64,000 nt of DNA from DATFDN01 sp963830565 (GCA_963830565.1 CAWHMO010000005.1:372001-436000), one strand, 5' to 3'; positions 28,124 through 37,609 are shown, counted from the stretch's first letter. Notes: a model not told the origin generated them from the letters alone. Program-made: numbers and translations.

Positions 28124-29080
28124 ATGGGATGGCTGACAGCCATGCGGGAGGACTTCTATCCAGACCGACCGCTGGGCGGCTTTCCGATCGCCTCTTCATT
28201 TGCGGTCGAGGCCGCACGCGCGCTGGCCTGGGCGGCGCAGCTTGCCTACGAGGTGTATGACCGTGACAAGTTCCATCGCATCCTGGGCAGATGGAACTGG
28301 CAGGCTCCCCGTATAGTCACCGGGCGGTTCGCGAGTTATCTGCCCCTCGTCAGCACCAAGGGCTTCATGGCAACCGCTGGCGGCGACACCGTCATCGCCT
28401 TCGCGGGAACCGAGCCAACGAACCTGCTGAACTGGATTACCGACCTTTCGATCCACCAAACGGCCGAGGGTGTGCATTCGGGATTCGAGGCGGCTGTCGA
28501 AGCCGTATGGCCCCAGGTCAGGGAAGCTGCTGAGCAGGCGATCGGCGGGATCTGTCTTGCTGGACACAGTCTCGGCGGCGCGCTCGCGGCCGTCGCTGCC
28601 AAGCGGCTGCTGGACTGCAACGTCGTGGCGCCTGACCGGCTACGGGGTGTCTACACGATCGGCATGCCGCGACCCGGGAACGAGACCTATGCGCGCGCCT
28701 ACGATGCGATTCTCGGCGAGAGGACATACCGCTTGGTGCATGGCGACGATTTCGTTCCGAAGATACCACCGGCGGAGCCGCCGTTTGAGTTCCGCCACGT
28801 CGGCTGCGTTCTGGCCTGCCCCCGCGGGGGCACGTTCGCCGGCGGGATTCCGGAATCACCCGCGCTCGAGGCACCGGCTCCTGGCCGGAGCGCAGTTGAG
28901 GAGCTCACGGCCGCCCTCGCTAATGCTCCAGCGAACGGAGTCTCGCTGCCCTCCTATCCGGGCGCGAATCCCCTGGTGCCGGAACTCGTAGCGGCGCTGC
29001 CGGTCCCGGTGCGCGACCATCTGCCCGATCGTTACTTGCTCGCCCTGCAGTCTGTCGGCGCCGCCCTCCGCATCTCCTGA
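28124..29080 (+). CDS. Class 3 lipase-like alpha/beta hydrolase
   Basis: A 318-residue lipase_3-family protein. The nucleophile elbow is LAGHSLGGALAAV, preceded by VIAFAGTEPTNLLNWITDL, the usual oxyanion-side block. GMPRPGNETYARAYD and the HGDDFVPKIPP segment supply the downstream acidic region, and FRHVG the candidate catalytic histidine. No signal peptide, so it is probably intracellular. It follows the Crp/Fnr gene by 39 bp with a GAAAGGA site. Natural substrate unknown. Confidence 0.85.
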   Translation: MGWLTAMREDFYPDRPLGGFPIASSFAVEAARALAWAAQLAYEVYDRDKFHRILGRWNWQAPRIVTGRFASYLPLVSTKGFMATAGGDTVIAFAGTEPTNLLNWITDLSIHQTAEGVHSGFEAAVEAVWPQVREAAEQAIGGICLAGHSLGGALAAVAAKRLLDCNVVAPDRLRGVYTIGMPRPGNETYARAYDAILGERTYRLVHGDDFVPKIPPAEPPFEFRHVGCVLACPRGGTFAGGIPESPALEAPAPGRSAVEELTAALANAPANGVSLPSYPGANPLVPELVAALPVPVRDHLPDRYLLALQSVGAALRIS

Positions 29081-29194
29081 ATCAGAGCGCCGACTTGCTC
29101 AATGCATAAACCGGCCTAGAATGGGCTAGCGTCCTTACCGACCATGGCGCTGATTTGGAAGGCCGCGGGTCGACGAGCTTCGCCGGAGGGCGCA

Positions 29195-32100
29195 ATGACG
29201 TCCGACATTCGCGCCTGGCTTGAGACTTTGGCGCTGGGCCACTACGCCGAGGTTCTTGAGGCAAACGGGATTGGTCTCGACATCCTTCCCGACCTCACGG
29301 ATGCCGATCTGGCCGGACTCGAAGTCAATCTCGGCGATCGCAAGCGGCTGCTTCGCGCGCTTGACCGCCAGCGGCAGGCGGAGGCACCGGCCAGCCACGC
29401 CAGGCATTCCGGCCTCATCCGCTCGACTTCCCCGGCAGCGGAGCGGCGGTGGATGACGGTGCTGTTCTGCGATCTCGTGGGTTCGACCGAGATGTCGGAC
29501 CGCCTTGATCCCGAAGACCTTCGCGACGTAATTGCGCGCTACCAGGACCAGGTTGCCGGGGCAATCGTTCCCTTTGAGGGCTACATCGGCAGCTTCCAGG
29601 GCGACGGCATTGCCGCGTATTTCGGCTGGCCGCGCGCTCGCGAGGACCAGGCGGAGTGCGCCGTCCGGGCGGGACTGGCGCTCATCCAGACCGTCTCCGG
29701 TCTATCCGCCCAGGAGAATCTCCAGCTTCACGTCCGAGTCGGCATCAGCACCGGTCCGGTGGTCGTCGGCGACGTCGTCGGCGAGACGATCTCGCTGAAA
29801 GGAGCCGCCATCGGCCGCACCCTCAACGTCGCGGCCAGGCTGCAGACTGCGGCCGGACCGGATACGATTCTGATCGACGAGCCGACGCATGCCGAGCTGG
29901 GTCGGACCTTTCGTGTGGAGCCGACGCCGCCGCTCTCCCTCAAGGGTCTCTCCCGGCCGGTCAGCGCCTGGCGTGTCATCGAGCCGCTGCCGGCGCGAAC
30001 GCGGTTCGACGCGCGTGAGTCCCGGCGCGGCGTCTTCGTCGGCCGGACTGCCGAGCTGGACCGGGTGGTTGATCGGTGGCGTCGAGCTCGCGATGGGGAG
30101 GGCCAGGTCGTCTTGCTGTCGGGCGAGGCTGGGATCGGCAAATCCCGCTTCGTCGCGGCGCTGAGCGACACCATCCGCGCCGAACCGCACCTCCGCCTGC
30201 GATACCAGTGCTCGCCGCTGCATTCGGACACGCCGCTCTATCCGGTCATCCAGCAGTATGGGCAGGCGCTCAGGCTCGCCGAGACCGACACCGATGAGGC
30301 GCGAGGCCGGAAGCTCGAGCTGGAACTCGGTCACATTCTCCAGGATGACCCGCTTTCGCTAGCCTTGATCGCGGACCTCCTCGCTATCCCGCTCAAGGGA
30401 GGCCTGCCGCTCCCGGACGAGCCACCCGCCCTCCGGCGCGGCCGACTTCTTCTGGCGCTGGAGAAAGTTCTCTTCAGGCTCGCCGAGCGAGGCCCGCTCC
30501 TTGCCATAGTGGAGGATGTGCAATGGGTCGATCCATCGACGAAGGAGCTGGTACTTCGCTGCTTTCGGACCCTCGCGAGCCGCCGCATCCTCTGCATCGC
30601 CACCCAGCGTGAGCCGTTCCGGGGCGAGTGGGTGGAGGCGATCAACGCTCTGCAGATCACACTGCCCCGGCTCAGCGCCGGCGACAGCCTGTCGCTGGTC
30701 ATGGCCAACGCCGGCGGCGAGGTGGACGGTGCTCTGGCCACGCGGATCGTGGAGAAGGCCGATGGTGTTCCGCTGTTCCTGGAGGAAGTCACGCGGGCCG
30801 TGGCCCATAACCGCGCGACCGCGCCCGGCCCGGGGCCTCAAGCGCCGGAGACCGACTATCCCATCCCCCCGACACTGAACGCCTCGCTGACAAGCCGGCT
30901 CGACAGTCTGGGGCCGGCCAAGTCCCTGGCCCAGATCGGCGCGGTGATCGGCCGGCGGTTCCCGCTTGCCCTGCTCGCCGCCGTCGCGGATCGCGGCGTC
31001 GACGATCTTGTTCGGGAAGCCGAGGGGCTCGTTCGCTCCGAATTGCTGTTCAGGCCGCAAGGCCCGGAAGCGGCTCTGGTGTTCAAGCATGCCCTCGTCC
31101 ACGAGGCCGCATACGAAAGCCTGCTCCATTCCGATCGCCGCCGCCTGCACCAGAGAGTGCTGCAGTGCCTTGAAGAGAACTCCTCGACTCAGATGAACAC
31201 ACTCGCCGAAACGCTTGGGTTGCATGCCGAGCGGGCCGGCGACTGGGCGCGCGCCGCGCGTCACCTGTCCGCGGCGTGCGTCAAGGCCCTCGGCCGCTTC
31301 GCAAACCGCGAGGCCATCAACCTCTACGAGAGGGCCGACCGTGCCCTCGCGCGCCTGCCCGCCAACGATGCGGCTCTGCCGTCATTCGACCTGCGCCTCC
31401 GCGCATTGAGCGCCTTCCATACCGTCGGCGATCTGGACAGGATGACAGAGATCATTCAGGAGGCGGAGCGTATAGCCGAACGAATCGGGGACCAGCGCAG
31501 GCTCGCCACGGCGACCTGCCAATTGGGGTTCGCGTTCTGGATGGGCGGACAGCACGCGAAGGCCCTTGATCGCATTAGAGCCGCACTGGTCATCGCGCGA
31601 TCACTGAATGATTTCCCGCTGGTCATCTCGGCCCAGTTCCATCTCGCCAACGTGCATCATGCGCTCGGCGATGTCAGGGAGGCGGTCGCGCTTCATCGCG
31701 ATATCATTCGCCTGTTGCCGGGCGAACTGGCGACGAAGCGTTTCGGATGGATCGCCGCGCCCAATGTCCTGTCCCGGGCCTTTCTCGGCTGGTTTCTGAT
31801 CGAGCTCGGCGATTTCGAGGAGGCCTTGCAGACCCTCAGCGAAGGCGAGCGGCTCCTTGAAAGCATCGATCAGCCGTTCCTGAACGTGATCATCCAGATG
31901 GGCATCGGGCTGTATCATCTTCGGGTCGGTGATTTCGCCTCGGCGGTCCCGACCCTTCACGGCGCGCTCGGGATCAGTCGTGCCGCGGAGGTGCTCACGC
32001 TGTATCCGATCACCGCCGCATGGCTCGGGCTTGCGCTCACCGGCGCGGAACGCATCTCCGAGGCCCTGGCCGTGCTGACCGACGCGGTGGAGCGGGAGAC

Positions 32101-32536
32101 GTATCGGGGCGGCGGGAAATACACCTGGATCCATCTGCGCCTGGCGCTCGCCGAGGCGTTGCACAAGGCGGGCGATCGTTCCGCCGCGTACCAGGAGCTG
32201 GAACACGCGGCCGTTCTCGCCGAAACCTGCCAGGAGGTCATCCACTATGCCTACGCGAAGAAGCTGGAGGGCGACTTCCGCCTGAGCGACGGCGACCCGT
32301 CGGGAGCGCGCGCCGCATACGGGCAGGCGCTTGCGATCGCCGAGCCGCGCGGGGTTCGGCCGCTCGCGGCCCATTGCAAGGCCTGCCTGGCCAGATGCGC
32401 CGGCCTGCAGGGGAACGAGGAGGAGGCAAGCCGCTGGGCGGAGATCGCGCGCGCCGAGTTCGACCACCTCGGCCTTGCATTCTGGGCAAAGCGCATAGGC
32501 GCTGAAACAGTGCTCGCACATGGGGATTGCTCGTGA
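29195..32536 (+). CDS. SAM domain-class III adenylate/guanylate cyclase-AAA ATPase-TPR protein
   Basis: A 1113-residue multidomain signalling protein. Residues 1-60 form a SAM domain (IRAWLETLALGHYAEVLEAN). A class III nucleotide cyclase domain follows (about 85-265), with metal aspartates in LFCDLVGSTEMSDR and FQGDGIAAYFG. Next is a STAND/AAA-type ATPase (about 285-620) with Walker A SGEAGIGKSRFV, then TPR-like helices to the C-terminus. The start ATG at 29195 has GGAGGG just upstream. Such proteins couple ligand or ATP state to cyclic-nucleotide output. The nearby Crp/Fnr gene is a possible partner (inference). No membrane segments. Confidence 0.9.
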   Translation: MTSDIRAWLETLALGHYAEVLEANGIGLDILPDLTDADLAGLEVNLGDRKRLLRALDRQRQAEAPASHARHSGLIRSTSPAAERRWMTVLFCDLVGSTEMSDRLDPEDLRDVIARYQDQVAGAIVPFEGYIGSFQGDGIAAYFGWPRAREDQAECAVRAGLALIQTVSGLSAQENLQLHVRVGISTGPVVVGDVVGETISLKGAAIGRTLNVAARLQTAAGPDTILIDEPTHAELGRTFRVEPTPPLSLKGLSRPVSAWRVIEPLPARTRFDARESRRGVFVGRTAELDRVVDRWRRARDGEGQVVLLSGEAGIGKSRFVAALSDTIRAEPHLRLRYQCSPLHSDTPLYPVIQQYGQALRLAETDTDEARGRKLELELGHILQDDPLSLALIADLLAIPLKGGLPLPDEPPALRRGRLLLALEKVLFRLAERGPLLAIVEDVQWVDPSTKELVLRCFRTLASRRILCIATQREPFRGEWVEAINALQITLPRLSAGDSLSLVMANAGGEVDGALATRIVEKADGVPLFLEEVTRAVAHNRATAPGPGPQAPETDYPIPPTLNASLTSRLDSLGPAKSLAQIGAVIGRRFPLALLAAVADRGVDDLVREAEGLVRSELLFRPQGPEAALVFKHALVHEAAYESLLHSDRRRLHQRVLQCLEENSSTQMNTLAETLGLHAERAGDWARAARHLSAACVKALGRFANREAINLYERADRALARLPANDAALPSFDLRLRALSAFHTVGDLDRMTEIIQEAERIAERIGDQRRLATATCQLGFAFWMGGQHAKALDRIRAALVIARSLNDFPLVISAQFHLANVHHALGDVREAVALHRDIIRLLPGELATKRFGWIAAPNVLSRAFLGWFLIELGDFEEALQTLSEGERLLESIDQPFLNVIIQMGIGLYHLRVGDFASAVPTLHGALGISRAAEVLTLYPITAAWLGLALTGAERISEALAVLTDAVERETYRGGGKYTWIHLRLALAEALHKAGDRSAAYQELEHAAVLAETCQEVIHYAYAKKLEGDFRLSDGDPSGARAAYGQALAIAEPRGVRPLAAHCKACLARCAGLQGNEEEASRWAEIARAEFDHLGLAFWAKRIGAETVLAHGDCS

Positions 32537-32654
32537 GTCCAGCGTGGGAAGACCCTATGTGCGGCCGCATCTCGTCAAACGATCATCCCCCGAGCCGCCC
32601 CTCGCCTGCCCGCGAAAAGCGGTCATCGAGGGCCACCCGCGCCAAGTCCCGTAT

Positions 32655-32695
32655 CGTCCGCCCGGATTCCCGCTTGCGCGGTAATGACCGGGAAC
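32655..32695. repeat. Half-copy of a dispersed palindromic repeat
   Basis: CCGGATTCCCGCTTGCGCGGTAATGACCG in the gap between the cyclase gene and the next minus-strand gene matches one arm of the GTCACCCCCGCGAAAGC element at 13010-13089. The other arm is not evident. The rest of the 184-bp gap shows nothing else. Confidence 0.4.
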
Positions 32696-32720
32696 GCGCA
32701 ATGAATCAGGGCGGCTGAAG

Positions 32721-33206
32721 TTACCGGTTCGGCTTGAAGCCAAGCGCATCCATGAACTGCTGCGTCCTTGCGTCCGGCGCATGCACCGGCGGCGGCCCTG
32801 GACGTGGCGCCGGTGGCGGGGTCAGGTTCACCGGGTGCCCGCCCGCCGGCTGGCCGGCCCAGGCATGCGGCTGCCCGTGGTTCCAATCTCCATCACGATG
32901 CGACCAGTCCGCATGATCGTGCCGATCCTGGTCGCGCCGCCAGTCCTGCCCTCCCCAGCCGGGCTGCTGATACACGAACGGCGCGACGTAGGTCGGCTGG
33001 TAGCCGTACGGCTCCACGTAGCCGGGCTGGTACCCATACGGCGGCGAGGCATAGCCGGAACCCACATACGGGCCGCCATAGGCATAGTCATAGGGCTGCG
33101 CAGGGTAGGCGCCCCCAGTGCCGAACGCCGAGACGCCGTCCAGGCTGCCGGCGCAGCCAGCAAGCGTGAGGCCCGCCGCGAGGATCGACGCCAACCGTAA
33201 CCACAT
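32721..33206 (-). CDS. Small lipoprotein with PYGYQP-type repeats
   Basis: A 161-residue predicted lipoprotein. The signal peptide runs from MWLRLASILAAGLTLAGC with lipobox LAGC. The mature part is rich in Gly/Pro/Tyr with repeats around YASPPYGYQPGYVEPYGYQP, then a His/Asp-rich stretch (RDQDRHDHADWSHRDGDWNH) that could bind metal, and a proline-rich tail. GGAGGG precedes the ATG at 33206. Codon use matches the neighbours. No function recognised; probably envelope-associated. Confidence 0.7.
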   Translation of the reverse strand: MWLRLASILAAGLTLAGCAGSLDGVSAFGTGGAYPAQPYDYAYGGPYVGSGYASPPYGYQPGYVEPYGYQPTYVAPFVYQQPGWGGQDWRRDQDRHDHADWSHRDGDWNHGQPHAWAGQPAGGHPVNLTPPPAPRPGPPPVHAPDARTQQFMDALGFKPNR

Positions 33207-33323
33207 GTCACCCTCCATTCCACCCTTACAATATGGAAGCGCGTGGATCACGATCCAGGGCGCGTCGGGAAAGGACGGTTCTGTGTTTTCGTTCATGTCA
33301 TCGGGAGCTGGAGCGGAGCGAAT

Positions 33324-34076
33324 TTGACCGAGGACACCGACCGGCGAATAGCCGCCCTCGAAGAAGCGGTGCGGGCGCGCGACGAGTTCATCTCGGTTGC
33401 CGCCCATGAACTGCGCAATCCGCTGACCCCGATCGTCCTCCTGGTCGATATGCTCCGCGCCAGGGCGCGCAAGCTGCAGGCGGCGAGCGAACTGATCGCG
33501 GGCCTCGATCGTCTAGACTGGGTGGTTGCTGCCTATGTCAGACGAACCACCGCCCTTCTCAACGTCTCCCGCCTCGCGTCCGATAAGTTCCGCGTCGAGC
33601 TCTCGGAAGTCGATCTGTCCGTCGTGATCCGGGAAGTCGCGGATAACTTGGCTCTCAGCGCCGAGCGGGTCGGATCTCCACTGATCCTGTCGATCCAGGA
33701 TGGGATCAAAGGAATCCTGGATCGCCTCGGCGTCGAGGAGATCGCCGACAACCTCTTGACCAACGCCCTTAAATATGGCGCCGGCGAGCCGATCGAGGTG
33801 ATGCTTGCTCGCAACGGCGATCGCGCCTGCTTGCGGATACGAGATCACGGCATCGGCATATCATCCGAGGATCAAGCCCGTATCTTCGCCCGGTTCGAGC
33901 GGGCGGTGGCGCGAAGCCAGCACGGTGGCTTCGGCATCGGCCTGTGGATGGTCGGCCGCCTGGTCGAGGCGATGGATGGCAGTATCTCGGTAGAAAGCCG
34001 TAGCGGGGAAGGGTCAAGCTTCACCGTCACGCTCCCCCTGACAGCCCCCCTGGCAGCGAAGAAAGTGCAGCCATGA
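33324..34076 (+). CDS. Sensor histidine kinase without membrane segments
   Basis: A 250-residue soluble histidine kinase. The phosphorylated histidine is in AAHELRNPLTPI (H28), and the ATPase domain has the N box DNLLTNALKYG, the G1 box DHGIGI and the G2 box GFGIGLWMVG. There is no sensing domain before the H box, so input must come from a partner. Its stop overlaps the KaiC-like gene by 4 nt, making that protein the natural candidate. I took the TTG at 33324, which has GGAG upstream; the open frame extends further and the start is uncertain. Confidence 0.85.
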   Translation: MTEDTDRRIAALEEAVRARDEFISVAAHELRNPLTPIVLLVDMLRARARKLQAASELIAGLDRLDWVVAAYVRRTTALLNVSRLASDKFRVELSEVDLSVVIREVADNLALSAERVGSPLILSIQDGIKGILDRLGVEEIADNLLTNALKYGAGEPIEVMLARNGDRACLRIRDHGIGISSEDQARIFARFERAVARSQHGGFGIGLWMVGRLVEAMDGSISVESRSGEGSSFTVTLPLTAPLAAKKVQP

Positions 34077-35551
34077 CCGAAACGCCCGACGGCGGCGGCC
34101 AAGCAGTGGACTTGCTGCCAAGCGGCATTGCCGGGCTCGATACCATCCTGAAGGGCGGCTTTCTTCGGGGCGGCATCCACCTGATTCAGGGCGATCCCGG
34201 CGCGGGCAAGACCATCCTCGGCAACCAGCTCTGCTTCAATCACGTGGCCGGGGGCGGGAAGGCGCTGTTCGTCTCCCTGCTCACCGAGACGCATGCGCGG
34301 ATGCTGACACATCATCGCCGGCTGGAGTTCTTCGACGAAGCCGCCATCCCGGCGGCGGTCTATTACATCAGCGCGTTCCGCACGTTGGAGGAGGACGGGC
34401 TGCCAGGCCTCCTCCAGCTGCTGCGGCGCGAAGTTCAGGCCCGTAATGTGAGTCTCCTGGTACTCGACGGATTGATTACGGTGCAGACGAGCGCCGGGTC
34501 GCCACGGGAGTTCAAGAAGTTCATCCACGGCCTGCAAGCCCAGGCGGTCCTCGCTGACTGCACCATGTTCCTGCTGAGCAGCGTCGTCACGCGACCGCCC
34601 CCGCCCGAGCACACGATGGTGGATGGGGTCGTGGAACTCGCGTCGCACCTCTTCGATCGACGCGCAGAGCGCACCCTGGAGATCCTGAAACGCCGCGGCC
34701 TCGGCTTCCTGCGCGGCCGGCACTCCTACCGGATCACAGACGCCGGCCTGGTCGTGTTTCCCCGGATCGAGGCTCTGCTGGGTAAGCCGATGCAGGAAGA
34801 CCGTATCGAAGGACCCAAGGTCTCGACCTGCGTTCCCCAGCTCGATGAGATGCTCGGCGGCGGGTTTCCCGGCAACTCCACGACCATACTCATCGGCCCC
34901 TCAGGCTCCGGCAAGACGACCGCCGGATTGCAGTTCCTCGGCGGATCGAGCGCGGAGGAGCCCGGTCTGTTCTTCGGCCTGTTCGAGACGCCAGCGCGAC
35001 TGCGCGTCAAGGCGAGGCAACTGAACCTTCCCATCGAGCGTAGTCTCAGGATGGGAGATGTCGAGCTCATATGGCAGCCGATGACGGAAGGCGTGCTGGA
35101 CGAGGTCGGCAGCCGCATGCTGGAAGCGGTGCTGCGACGCAAGGTGCGCCGCCTGTTTTTCGACGGATTGACGGGACTCGAAAAGCTCGCGCCCGAGCCG
35201 GCACGGCTCAACCCCTTCCTTGCTGCCCTGTCGAACGAGTTCCAGGGACTTGGCGTCACGACCGTGTTCACTCAGGAGGCCGATCTCCTCGGACCCGCCG
35301 ACCTGCCCATGCGCGGGCTGTCGTTGCGGGAGGTCTCCGGCATTGCCGAGAACGTCATCGTGATGCGCTTCGTCGAGCTACGGACGCGGCTGCACCGGAT
35401 GATCTCGGTCATCAAGGTACGCGACAGCGACTTCCAGCACAGGACACGCGGCTACGCGATCGCCGAGGGCGGCATCACCGTCGATGAAGGCTCCGAGCGC
35501 GCCGAGGCAATCCTTGCCATGGCGCTCGGTCGGCGCAATTCGGAGGATTGA
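34073..35551 (+). CDS. KaiC-like double-domain RecA ATPase
   Basis: A 492-residue protein with two RecA-like ATPase domains, as in the circadian clock protein KaiC. The Walker A motifs are GDPGAGKT (40-47) and GPSGSGKT (about 274-281). LPSGIAGLDTILKGG and VPQLDEMLGGGFPGN precede each domain, as in the family. No kaiA or kaiB gene is nearby. It overlaps the histidine kinase (4 nt) and the response regulator (TTGA), so the three form one signalling operon in which the ATPase may tune the kinase by ATP state or oligomerisation (inference). Confidence 0.88.
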   Translation: MTETPDGGGQAVDLLPSGIAGLDTILKGGFLRGGIHLIQGDPGAGKTILGNQLCFNHVAGGGKALFVSLLTETHARMLTHHRRLEFFDEAAIPAAVYYISAFRTLEEDGLPGLLQLLRREVQARNVSLLVLDGLITVQTSAGSPREFKKFIHGLQAQAVLADCTMFLLSSVVTRPPPPEHTMVDGVVELASHLFDRRAERTLEILKRRGLGFLRGRHSYRITDAGLVVFPRIEALLGKPMQEDRIEGPKVSTCVPQLDEMLGGGFPGNSTTILIGPSGSGKTTAGLQFLGGSSAEEPGLFFGLFETPARLRVKARQLNLPIERSLRMGDVELIWQPMTEGVLDEVGSRMLEAVLRRKVRRLFFDGLTGLEKLAPEPARLNPFLAALSNEFQGLGVTTVFTQEADLLGPADLPMRGLSLREVSGIAENVIVMRFVELRTRLHRMISVIKVRDSDFQHRTRGYAIAEGGITVDEGSERAEAILAMALGRRNSED

Positions 35552-35925
35552 GCGTGGCCACGATCCTGGTGGTCGATGACGAATTCGGGATCGCAGAGGT
35601 GTTGGATGCGCTGCTGACCGACCTTGGCCACCGCGTAGCGACGGCGATGAACGGCAAACACGGGCTGCAACGGCTAGCGGAACTCACGCCGGACGTGGTG
35701 CTGCTGGACTACATGATGCCCGTCATGGACGGGCCGGCGATGCTGCGGGTGATGCAGTCTACGCCCGCCTACCAAGCGGTCCCCGTCGTCATGATGAGTT
35801 CGCTTCCCGAATCGGTCGTCGCGGCTTCGTCCGACGGCTACCGCGCCTTCCTGCGCAAGCCGTTCATGCTGCGATCGGTCACCGACGTCATCGGCCGAAT
35901 CCTGGGCGCAACGTCGACCGCGTAG
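35548..35925 (+). CDS. Single-domain response regulator
   Basis: A 125-residue CheY-like receiver without an output domain. The acidic pocket is VVDDE (10-11), the phospho-acceptor is in VVLLDYMMP (D54), and the conserved lysine is in RKPF (K104). The start is a TTG overlapping the TGA of the KaiC-like gene, or the GTG six bases on. As last gene of the kinase-KaiC-receiver operon it is the likely phosphate acceptor for the adjacent kinase. Its downstream target is not in the window. Confidence 0.9.
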   Translation: MSVATILVVDDEFGIAEVLDALLTDLGHRVATAMNGKHGLQRLAELTPDVVLLDYMMPVMDGPAMLRVMQSTPAYQAVPVVMMSSLPESVVAASSDGYRAFLRKPFMLRSVTDVIGRILGATSTA

Positions 35926-36027
35926 CCGCGCCCGCGCTTGACAACGCCAAGGCGAGGGATACCACCGGCGAAACCCACGGGTGTCGCGCGGCCCTCGCAC
36001 GCCACTGCCCGAGCGAAGGAGAAAAGC

Positions 36028-37461
36028 ATGTATCCCGACGTGACCCTGTTCATCGACGGCGCCTGGACGCCGGCGTCCGGCAACCGGACCATTCCGGTCG
36101 CGAATCCCGCCACCGGCGAGACCATCGGCAGCGTCTCCCACGCCGATCGCGGCGACCTCGATCGTGCCCTGGCCGCCGCCGAGAAGGGCTTCAGGGCTTG
36201 GCGCAAGGTCTCGGCCTATGAGCGGTCCAAGCTCATGCGCAAGGCGGCGGACCTGTTGCGTCAGCGCGCCGACGACATCGCCCGGCTGATGACCCAGGAG
36301 CAGGGCAAGCCGCTGGCCGAGGCGAAGGGCGAGACGCTGGCCGGTGCCGACGTGATCGACTGGTTCGCCGAGGAAGCGCGCCGCGCCTACGGCCGCGTCG
36401 TGCCGGCGCGCGCCGAGGGCGTCTATCAGCTCGTCGTCAAGGAGCCGGTCGGCCCGGTGGCGGCGTTCACGCCATGGAATTTCCCGATCAACCAGGTGGT
36501 GCGCAAACTCTCCGCCGCGCTCGCCGCCGGCTGCTCGATCATCGTCAAGGCGCCGGAGGAGACGCCGGCCTCGCCCGCCGAGCTGATCCGCTGCTTCGCC
36601 GATGCCGGGGTGCCGGCGGGGGTCGTCAACCTCGTCTATGGCGTGCCGGCCGAGATCTCGGAATACCTCATCCCGCATCCGGTGATCCGCAAGATCTCGT
36701 TCACCGGATCCACCGCCGTCGGCAAGCAACTCGCGGCGCTCGCGGGCGCGCATATGAAGCGGGCCACGATGGAGCTTGGCGGCCACGCCCCGGCGATCGT
36801 GTTCGACGACGCCGATGTCGCGGCGGCGAGCCGCATCTTGGCCGCGAGCAAGCTGCGCAATGCCGGTCAGGTCTGCATCTCGCCGACCCGTTTCCTGGTG
36901 CAGGAGCCGGTGTTCGATCAGTTCGTGGAGACGTTCGTGGCGAGCGTCAAAAAGGCGAAGGTCGGCGATGGGTTGGAAGCCGGCACGACGATGGGCCCGC
37001 TGGCGAACCCGCGCCGGGTGAGCGCGATGGAGGCGTTCATCGGCGACGCCGTGAAGCACGGGGCGGAGGTCCGCACTGGCGGCAACCGCATCGGCAACAA
37101 GGGCAACTTTTTCGAGCCGACGGTGCTGACCAACGTGCCGCAGGACGCGCGCATCATGAACGAGGAGCCGTTCGGCCCGGTGGCGGTGATCTCGACGTTC
37201 CGGGGCTTCGACGACGTCGTGGAGGAGGCGAATCGGCTGCCCTTCGGGCTTGCGTCCTATGCCTTCACCCGCTCGACCCGGACGGCGACGGCGATCGCCG
37301 CTTCGGTCGAGGCCGGCATGATGACGGTCAACCACATCGGGCTTGCCCTGCCTGAGGTGCCGTTCGGCGGCGTGAAGGACTCGGGCTACGGCTCGGAAGG
37401 CGGATCGGAGGCGATCGAGGCGTATCTGAACACCAAGTTCGTATCGCAGGCCGGATTGTAA
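36028..37461 (+). CDS. NAD(P)-dependent aldehyde dehydrogenase, succinate-semialdehyde dehydrogenase type
   Basis: A 477-residue aldehyde dehydrogenase of the GabD/SSADH group. FTPWNFPINQVVRKLSAALA, FTGSTAVGKQLAALA, MELGGHAP (E249) and NAGQVCISPTR (C283) are present with normal spacing. It would oxidise succinate semialdehyde or a related aldehyde to the acid. AAGGAG precedes the ATG at 36028. It is monocistronic, between the signalling operon and HU. The exact substrate is not certain: glutarate semialdehyde and other omega-semialdehydes are alternatives. Confidence 0.88.
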   Translation: MYPDVTLFIDGAWTPASGNRTIPVANPATGETIGSVSHADRGDLDRALAAAEKGFRAWRKVSAYERSKLMRKAADLLRQRADDIARLMTQEQGKPLAEAKGETLAGADVIDWFAEEARRAYGRVVPARAEGVYQLVVKEPVGPVAAFTPWNFPINQVVRKLSAALAAGCSIIVKAPEETPASPAELIRCFADAGVPAGVVNLVYGVPAEISEYLIPHPVIRKISFTGSTAVGKQLAALAGAHMKRATMELGGHAPAIVFDDADVAAASRILAASKLRNAGQVCISPTRFLVQEPVFDQFVETFVASVKKAKVGDGLEAGTTMGPLANPRRVSAMEAFIGDAVKHGAEVRTGGNRIGNKGNFFEPTVLTNVPQDARIMNEEPFGPVAVISTFRGFDDVVEEANRLPFGLASYAFTRSTRTATAIAASVEAGMMTVNHIGLALPEVPFGGVKDSGYGSEGGSEAIEAYLNTKFVSQAGL

Positions 37462-37477
37462 CGGCCTTAGTTGCCTC

Positions 37478-37562
37478 GTCATGCCCGTGCTTGTCACGGG
37501 CATCCACCCCTTTGTTGCGTCCATAGGAGGCGTGGACGCTCGCGGCGAGCGCGAGCATGACG
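37478..37562. repeat. Dispersed palindromic element (CGTCATGCCCG type), copy 1
   Basis: The element begins CGTCATGC and ends GCATGACG, inverted ends about 85 bp apart. Inside is a 9-bp hairpin, ATGCCCGTG / CACGGGCAT around a CTTGT loop (37481-37503), and a second GC-rich hairpin (GCTCGC...GCGAGC). A second copy lies at 42361-42449. This type of nested palindrome is a frequent intergenic repeat in alphaproteobacteria. It fills much of the 37462-37752 gap before HU. Confidence 0.65.
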
Positions 37563-37609
37563 ATGAGGGGCAATTTTGATAGTGTGTCGTAACGGTATCA
37601 CAACCGATA

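Noticed and set aside
28470..28500. A frame starting MCIRDS, similar to a known sequencing-adapter artefact peptide
   Set aside because: The DNA does not match the transposase adapter and the stretch is the intact lipase gene in another frame.
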